Assembly: GCF_014647515.1 (NCBI RefSeq)
Contig: NZ_BMPI01000099.1
Span: forward strand, 1-35,203
DNA: 35,203 nucleotides
From: Dactylosporangium sucinum
GTDB taxonomy: Bacteria; Actinomycetota; Actinomycetes; Mycobacteriales; Micromonosporaceae
Reading direction: 5' to 3'
The notes below the pieces were generated by a model. It was not told the origin of the DNA. It saw nothing but the letters and a program-made list of their open reading frames with translations, and ran no database searches. Every line of letters starts with the position of its first letter. Positions within the stretch are counted from its first letter, which is position 1. Below, piece after piece: positions 30,929 through 35,203 of the stretch. The position numbers were made by a program, and so were the translations under genes.

Positions 30929-33574
30929 GTGGTCGACGGCGGACGGGCGGACTCCGGCCTCGCGGGCGCCGGGGAATGGTGGACCCCGCGCGGCGACGGA
31001 CGCAACCTCGGTCGCACCGACCTGACTGGCCGCTTCCGCGCGGCCCCCGTCGAGCGGTGGCACCTCGACACCGGCGGCGACGTGCGGTTCGCGCGGACCG
31101 TCCGGGTCCGCGGCGGCGCAGCGTTGCTGGTCCAGGCGGGCAGCACGCTTGCCGCGACCGGCTGGGACGGCACGCCGATCTGGCGGGCGGACACGCTCGG
31201 CGTCACCCGCGTGCTGCACGCCGGCCGGTTCGGGCGGCCCGAAGGCTGGCACGCGCTCGTCACGACCGACGAGCGCACCGTGGTCCTGCTCGACCTGGAC
31301 ACCGCCGAGCCGGTATGGCAATGGTCCACCGAGGCGCGCGCCAACCTCGCCGGTCCGGGCGCATCCAAGGTGTTCGGCACCCCCGGCGCCCTGAACTGGG
31401 TGTGCTTCCCGACCTACTCGACGCGGGGACGCTGTGTACAGTTCACCGACCCGGCACACCCCCGCGTGGTGTGGGACGTCGACTACGGGGACAGCTACGA
31501 CGCCGGCTTCGGCCCCACCGTCGCCGTCGCGGACATGACCGGCACGGGCCGGTCCGAGATCGTGCTGTCCAGCAGGTGCGGAACCGGATATGCCAGCACG
31601 GACACCGAAGCGCTCGTACTGGGGCGCGAGGACGGACGGCTGTACCAGGCGGTCCTCGACGCGGACACCGGCGCCGTGCGGCTCGCCACCAGCTACCGGC
31701 CCGACCCCGGCGACTACCCGTGCGCCCGGCCGTACGGCCTGCTCCAGCCGGTACCGCTGGACGACGGTGGGCGCCGCGGCATCGTGCTGGTCAGCTGCCA
31801 GGTCGAGGAGTACGTCTCGGTGACCGGCCACTCCCCCGCCGGCCTCGACCGCGCGTGGGGCCACTTCGTGGAGAAGGACTGGCCCGAGGACCATCGCGAG
31901 CTGCGCCCGCAGATCACGTCGATCGCCGACGTCCGCACGGCCGGGCGCCCCGACCTCGTCGTCGGCCTCTGGCAGGACGGCCGGTGGCAGACCCTCGTCC
32001 TCGACCTGCCCGCCGGCCCGCAGGCCGAACCGGACCGCGACAGCCTCGCCGAGCGGGCGGTGGCGGCGCTACCGGGCCGGTACTTCTGGGGATGCCACGA
32101 CCTCAACGGCGACGCGATCGCCGAACTGGTGGTGAGCCGGGAGTCCGCACGCAGACCGGGCAGCCGGACAGTGCTGGAACTCATCGACGGCACGACCCTG
32201 GAGACCCTGGCCACCCTGCCCGACGCCACGCTCGTCACCTCGTCCGACTCGGTGCTGCCCGAGCACGTCAACTTCAACGCCGACCGGCGCAGCCCGGTCG
32301 AGGTCCGCGACGCCTCGGGCACCGCCGGCCTGCTTGTGCGGCGCGACGACGGCATCCACGTCTGGACCGGCAGCACGCTGCGGTGGCTGGCCGGGCCACA
32401 GTACGCCCGGGCCGACTGGTACGAAGCCGAGCTCATTCTGTCCACGGCGGACGGGCAGGTCAGCCGGTGCGGCCCCGACCTGCTCCCCACCGGCCGGCCG
32501 GTACCCGCACCGGGCCGGTTCTGCCAGCCCCTGGTCTGGACGCGCGGACACGACCCAGAGGTGGTGACCGACCTGGCGGGCGGCGAGGTCACCGGCGCCA
32601 CACCCAGGCGCGGCGAACCCGGCCGGCTCGGCAACACCTGGCGGGTGCCGGGCCACCTGCCCGCGTTGCACCGCGATGACGGCGGCACCCACCGGCTCGT
32701 CGTATCCGCGGTGGACAACGACTCTCCAGCGGTGATCGTGCACCGCGAACCAGGCGGCGGTGCGGAGCCGACAACCATCCGGCTTCCCGCGCCGGCCGCC
32801 CTGGCGTTGATACCGTACGGGCTCGCCTTCCGACTGCTGGCGAATCTGCATACCGGCGTACACACCGCCGCGCTGGCCACGTTCGCCGATGACGGCACCC
32901 AACTGTGCGCCGACCCGCTGCACGGCGGCCATCCGAGCCGACCCGGCGTGGTGCCGCTGGGCGGCGACGCCTGGCTCATCGCCGCCGACGACCACGGCCG
33001 GCTACGGCTGTACGACGAAACCGGCAAGATTCGGGCGGAGAACGACTGGACCGCGGCCTACACGACCCCGATCGCAGTGCCAGCGCCTGACGGCGGCACC
33101 GCCGCCCTGCTGCGCGCGGACGGCATCCACGGCTTGGAACTCATCGACCTCGACGGGCGGACCGTGTGGCGGGTCAACACCGAGCTGTGGCGCTACTTCC
33201 CCGGCCGCTCCGCGTTGGCGCGCGCACCCGAGCCGGGACGGTGGCTGCTCGGCGCGGTCGCCCGTGACGGCGAGTTCGTCGCGCTCGACGTGGCCACCGG
33301 CGCACCACGCTGGCGCCTCGACACCGGTCCCACCGTGCCTGAACGCGCGGTGGTGGCCGGCGACGTGGACGGCGACGGGCGCGACGAGTTCCTCGTCGGC
33401 ACCCGCGACGGCCGCCTGCTCTGCCTGCGCGACGGTGAGGTCCTCTGGTGGAAACAGTTCCCGGCGGCCGTGAACAACCCGGTCCTGGCCGACGTGGACG
33501 GCGACGGACTCCTCGAACTCCTGCTCGCCACGGCCGACGGGAAGCTACGGATCCTGGTCCCGGACCTCACCTGA
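30929..33574 (+). CDS. Large FG-GAP/PQQ-like beta-propeller protein without signal peptide
   Basis: An 881-residue protein made of repeated short beta-blades. Several blades resemble PQQ/quinoprotein repeats (W-x-P-R-G-D-G-R-N-L-G-R near the start, then W-H-L-D-T-G-G, V-W-R-V-N-T and R-W-R-L-D-T-G). Others resemble FG-GAP/VCBS calcium loops (D-V-D-G-D-G-R-D-E-F near 815 and D-V-D-G-D-G-L-L-E-L near 855). No signal peptide or membrane segment is seen, so as read it is cytoplasmic, although FG-GAP proteins are usually exported. The GTG at 30929 has only a weak GGGGGT site. It follows the GntR gene by 30 bases. Enzymatic residues are not recognised; a role in the cluster's substrate processing or sensing is speculation. 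Confidence 0.75.
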   Translation: MVDGGRADSGLAGAGEWWTPRGDGRNLGRTDLTGRFRAAPVERWHLDTGGDVRFARTVRVRGGAALLVQAGSTLAATGWDGTPIWRADTLGVTRVLHAGRFGRPEGWHALVTTDERTVVLLDLDTAEPVWQWSTEARANLAGPGASKVFGTPGALNWVCFPTYSTRGRCVQFTDPAHPRVVWDVDYGDSYDAGFGPTVAVADMTGTGRSEIVLSSRCGTGYASTDTEALVLGREDGRLYQAVLDADTGAVRLATSYRPDPGDYPCARPYGLLQPVPLDDGGRRGIVLVSCQVEEYVSVTGHSPAGLDRAWGHFVEKDWPEDHRELRPQITSIADVRTAGRPDLVVGLWQDGRWQTLVLDLPAGPQAEPDRDSLAERAVAALPGRYFWGCHDLNGDAIAELVVSRESARRPGSRTVLELIDGTTLETLATLPDATLVTSSDSVLPEHVNFNADRRSPVEVRDASGTAGLLVRRDDGIHVWTGSTLRWLAGPQYARADWYEAELILSTADGQVSRCGPDLLPTGRPVPAPGRFCQPLVWTRGHDPEVVTDLAGGEVTGATPRRGEPGRLGNTWRVPGHLPALHRDDGGTHRLVVSAVDNDSPAVIVHREPGGGAEPTTIRLPAPAALALIPYGLAFRLLANLHTGVHTAALATFADDGTQLCADPLHGGHPSRPGVVPLGGDAWLIAADDHGRLRLYDETGKIRAENDWTAAYTTPIAVPAPDGGTAALLRADGIHGLELIDLDGRTVWRVNTELWRYFPGRSALARAPEPGRWLLGAVARDGEFVALDVATGAPRWRLDTGPTVPERAVVAGDVDGDGRDEFLVGTRDGRLLCLRDGEVLWWKQFPAAVNNPVLADVDGDGLLELLLATADGKLRILVPDLT

Positions 33575-33583
33575 CCGACCTGA

Positions 33584-34060
33584 CCGACTGTCAGACAGCT
33601 CTGCAACGATCTGGCTGACTACATCAAAGGCTGGGACACGTTCCGCACACCGCAGGTCGAAGCCGCGTTCCGCACCGTCCCCCGGCACCTGTTCCTGCCC
33701 GACGTGCCCCTCGAGGTCGCCTACGGGCGCAAACCGGTTGTCACCCGACGCGCCGCCGACGGCACCTCCGTGTCCTCGGCCTCCAGCCCCAAACTGGTCG
33801 CCACCATGCTCGAACAACTCGCCGTACAGCCCGGCCAGCGAGTGTTGGAGATCGGCGCGGCCACCGGCATCAACGCCGCTCTCCTCGCCGAACTCGTCGG
33901 CCCGACCGGCACCGTCGTCACCATCGAACTTGACGACGACCTCGCCGCCAGCGCCACCGAGAGCCTCGAAGCGGCCGGCTACCCCCAAGTCGAGGTCATC
34001 TACGGCGACGGCGCACTCGGCCACCCCGACCACGCTGCCTACGACCTGATCATCGTTACC
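33584..34060 (+). pseudogene. FxLD-type/protein-L-isoaspartate methyltransferase fragment
   Basis: An open frame from 33584 holds N-D-L-A-D-Y-I-K-G-W-D-T-F-R-T-P-Q-V, then A-F-R-T-V-P-R-H-L-F-L-P. The SAM-binding motif follows: V-L-E-I-G-A-A-T-G-I-N-A-A-L-L. It then reaches Y-D-L-I-I-V-T at about 34060. This matches the N-terminal two-thirds of methyltransferases of the FxLD system, often linked to RiPP peptides. The expected initiator methionine before N-D-L-A-D is replaced by a TGC codon, and after I-I-V-T the sequence becomes unrelated and stops at 34114. A GTG at 33704 could start a shorter product lacking the first helices. I call it a pseudogene. Confidence 0.62.
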
Positions 34061-34138
34061 GACATGTTGACCGGACTTTCTATTGAACCCCGGCGTGTCG
34101 TATCTCTGCCCTGAGCTGCACAGATTACCCATGCGTGT

Positions 34139-34500
34139 GTGGCGATTAGTGACGATGATCGGCGAGCGATCGAGAAGATTCGGCTGCCGTTGTGGGGCAG
34201 TGTCGTAGCCTCCGACGGCACGTCGCCGTGGCTGGTGGCGGACGGCCTCGGTGAGCGGGTGGAGCCGGTGGCGGTGTTTCTGCGTGATCTGCAGAACCTT
34301 GCCGGCCGCGGGTGGCAAGCCCGGTGGCAGGCCGCCGAGGAGTTGCACGGGTCGAAATGGCAGACCTTGCCGATCGCGACCGCTGGCACTGCGGCCGCCG
34401 GCGGGGACGGGTGCCGCAAGGAGCTGACCCGCGGCCTGGGCTGCCTGATCAAGCTCCGCCTCGTCAAACCGAGCTACGCCTTCCTGACCACCTACGGCCC
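34139..34500 (+). pseudogene. Tyrosine-recombinase-like integrase, N-terminal fragment
   Basis: GTG 34139 opens S-D-D-D-R-R-A-I-E-K-I-R-L-P-L-W-G-S-V-V, then V-E-P-V-A-V-F-L-R-D-L-Q, resembling the N-terminus of large actinomycete phage-type integrases. It continues with G-R-G-W-Q-A-R-W-Q-A-A-E-E-L and L-V-K-P-S-Y-A-F-L, blocks I also associate with such integrases. The join near 34285 may hide an internal deletion. The core and catalytic R-H-R-Y domain are missing: at about 34500 the sequence passes into an IS1380-type fragment on the other strand. Confidence 0.45.
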
Positions 34501-34875
34501 GACCACACGCCAGTTCCGAGCCGTCGTCCGGGCGGTGCGCAACCTGGTGCGCATCGATTCGTCCACATCGCACAGCAGCCGCCAGGCGGTCGGGTCCGAT
34601 GCCACCACGCCGAACAGGCCCGGCTGATCCCGCAGCACGGCCAGGTCCGAGATCGCCTCACCGCCGTCGGCGAGCATCACCGCGACATCGACTGCGACCC
34701 GACCCGGATCATGACGACCGCGGCGCTGCCGCAACCCAGCCAGGGCCTCGCTGAACGCGGCGGTCAGCCCGGTCGCCTCGGCGACGTCGGCGAGGAGGCG
34801 AGCGCCGGCATGACCGACCACCCCACGCCCGTCGGCACTCACGATGATCTTTGGACGCGTTCGGGTAGCCTTCAC
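34492..34875 (-). mobile_element. IS1380-family transposase, truncated N-terminal fragment
   Basis: Starting at GTG 34875 behind GGAAGG, the frame reads G-R-G-V-V-G-H-A-G-A-R-L-L-A-D-V-A. It continues with H-D-P-G-R-V-A-V-D-V-A-V-M-L-A-D-G-G and I-S-D-L-A-V-L-R-D-Q, diagnostic of IS1380-type transposases. It ends after about 127 residues instead of more than 400, so the catalytic DDE region is lost. The flank 34881-34946 holds an inverted repeat (AAGTGCCTTCC and GGAGGCACTT) near the expected element end. The element is dead as it stands; its other end is not in the window. Confidence 0.72.
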
Positions 34876-34880
34876 TCGGT

Positions 34881-34946
34881 AAGTGCCTTCCGTGGCAGGT
34901 GATCAGGGCCCTAGACAAGCCAGATCATCCCAGACTGGAGGCACTT
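34881..34946. repeat. Imperfect inverted repeat at the transposon remnant's end
   Basis: AAGTGCCTTCC (34881-34891) and GGAGGCACTT (34937-34946) pair with one bulged base. Shorter complementary pieces (TGATCA-like and GATCATC) lie between them. It overlaps the leader of the IS1380-type transposase fragment, so it may be part of the element's terminal structure or a hairpin limiting read-through into the transposase. Confidence 0.45.
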
Positions 34947-35043
34947 CCTTCATTTCTGACCATGAACCACGGACGGCCTTCACGAAGGGCCGAGGCTGGC
35001 GCTTGAGGTTCACAGACCGCGGGCACGACGATACGGTCACCTG

Positions 35044-35172
35044 GTGACGGGACATGTGTTCATCAGCTACAGCCACGCAGGTGATCGACTGTATGTCGAT
35101 CACCTGGCGAAACACCTAGTGTCGCGTGATTCTGGTGTCGTTACTTCGCATTGTTGTCAACAAGTTGTCTGA
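35044..35172 (+). pseudogene. TIR-domain protein, N-terminal fragment
   Basis: GTG 35044 begins T-G-H-V-F-I-S-Y-S-H-A-G-D-R, then Y-V-D-H-L-A-K-H-L. The F-I-S-Y-S-H block is the first strand and loop of TIR domains, which in bacteria often act in NAD-based signalling or phage defence. After about residue 25 the similarity ends and an unrelated tail stops at 35172. The protein is broken by a junction near 35118. Confidence 0.6.
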
Positions 35173-35203
35173 GGCTGGTCTGGACCCAGCGGACCTTGGC
35201 GAG
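35135..35203 (+). other. Start of an unidentified ORF running off the window
   Basis: A GTG at 35135 opens V-S-L-L-R-I-V-V-N-K-L-S, then E-A-G-L-D-P-A-D-L-G-E, still open at the window end. It lacks a clear ribosome site. Because it begins right after the point where the TIR homology breaks, it could belong to an inserted element. I do not recognise the family. Confidence 0.25.

Noticed and set aside
30133..32679. Plus-strand open frame of 848 codons
   Set aside because: It is the alternate frame over the GntR and propeller genes; arginine-rich, without domains.
33588..33598. CTGTCAGACAG palindrome after the propeller gene
   Set aside because: Only a five-base stem with one-base centre; too short to call a terminator or operator with confidence.
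1..35203. CRISPR arrays, tRNA or rRNA genes
   Set aside because: No regularly spaced direct repeats and no recognisable RNA gene seen by reading; a dedicated scan such as tRNAscan was not possible.

Overview
The window looks like chromosomal DNA of a high-GC actinomycete, probably of the Micromonosporaceae type. Grounds: very high GC, frequent GTG starts, GGAGG-type ribosome binding sites, a DUF5753/DUF397 regulator pair, a NIT-domain sensor-kinase remnant and an IS1380-type transposase remnant. The genus is inference; no rRNA or other marker gene is present.

Layout. 1-103: C-terminus of an acyl-CoA synthetase-like enzyme. 104-609: no convincing gene. 610-3542 (+): type-B carboxylesterase overlapping a mannitol dehydrogenase/fructuronate reductase-family enzyme. 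3564-6190: a decayed stretch holding a NIT-domain sensor kinase (frameshifted and truncated), an XRE/DUF5753 regulator (frameshift inside the HTH) and a DUF397 gene (in-frame amber codon). 6319-6636: a small intact HTH protein. 6808-7509: a secreted AA10 lytic polysaccharide monooxygenase behind a CebR-like operator. 7601-7900: remnant of a PHP-type metallohydrolase.

8008-15442 (-): a nitrogen-metabolism block. In transcription order it holds a glutamine-synthetase-like ligase (GlnT/GMAS type), three separately encoded glutamate-synthase domains (amidotransferase, GXGXG, FMN domain), a monomeric sarcosine-oxidase-like flavoprotein, an XRE-cupin regulator and an Amt channel. This matches the logic of the N-methylglutamate route for methylamine, or a related amine. 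The usual multi-subunit N-methylglutamate dehydrogenase is absent and the flavoprotein sits where it would be expected.

15611-33574: a catabolic island around a GntR regulator. A long minus-strand operon (26010 to 15611) starts from a good promoter with a lipoprotein binding protein. It continues with a complete Dpp/Opp-type ABC importer, a beta-hydroxyacid dehydrogenase, a cysteine hydrolase, an amidohydrolase, a LigC-like oxidoreductase and a secreted FG-GAP/VCBS protein. Most junctions are 4-base stop/start overlaps, and a 16-bp-stem hairpin ends the operon. Divergent or flanking it are a DapA-like aldolase, an N-acyl-D-amino-acid deacylase, a galactonate/mannonate-dehydratase-like enolase-superfamily enzyme, the GntR regulator and an 881-residue FG-GAP/PQQ-like propeller protein without a signal peptide. 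Together they suggest uptake and breakdown of a small compound, perhaps an N-acylated or amide-linked sugar acid. The substrate cannot be named from sequence.

33584-35203: a mosaic of broken genes (FxLD-type methyltransferase, tyrosine-recombinase-like integrase, IS1380-type transposase, TIR domain), typical of the edge of a mobile or genomic-island region.
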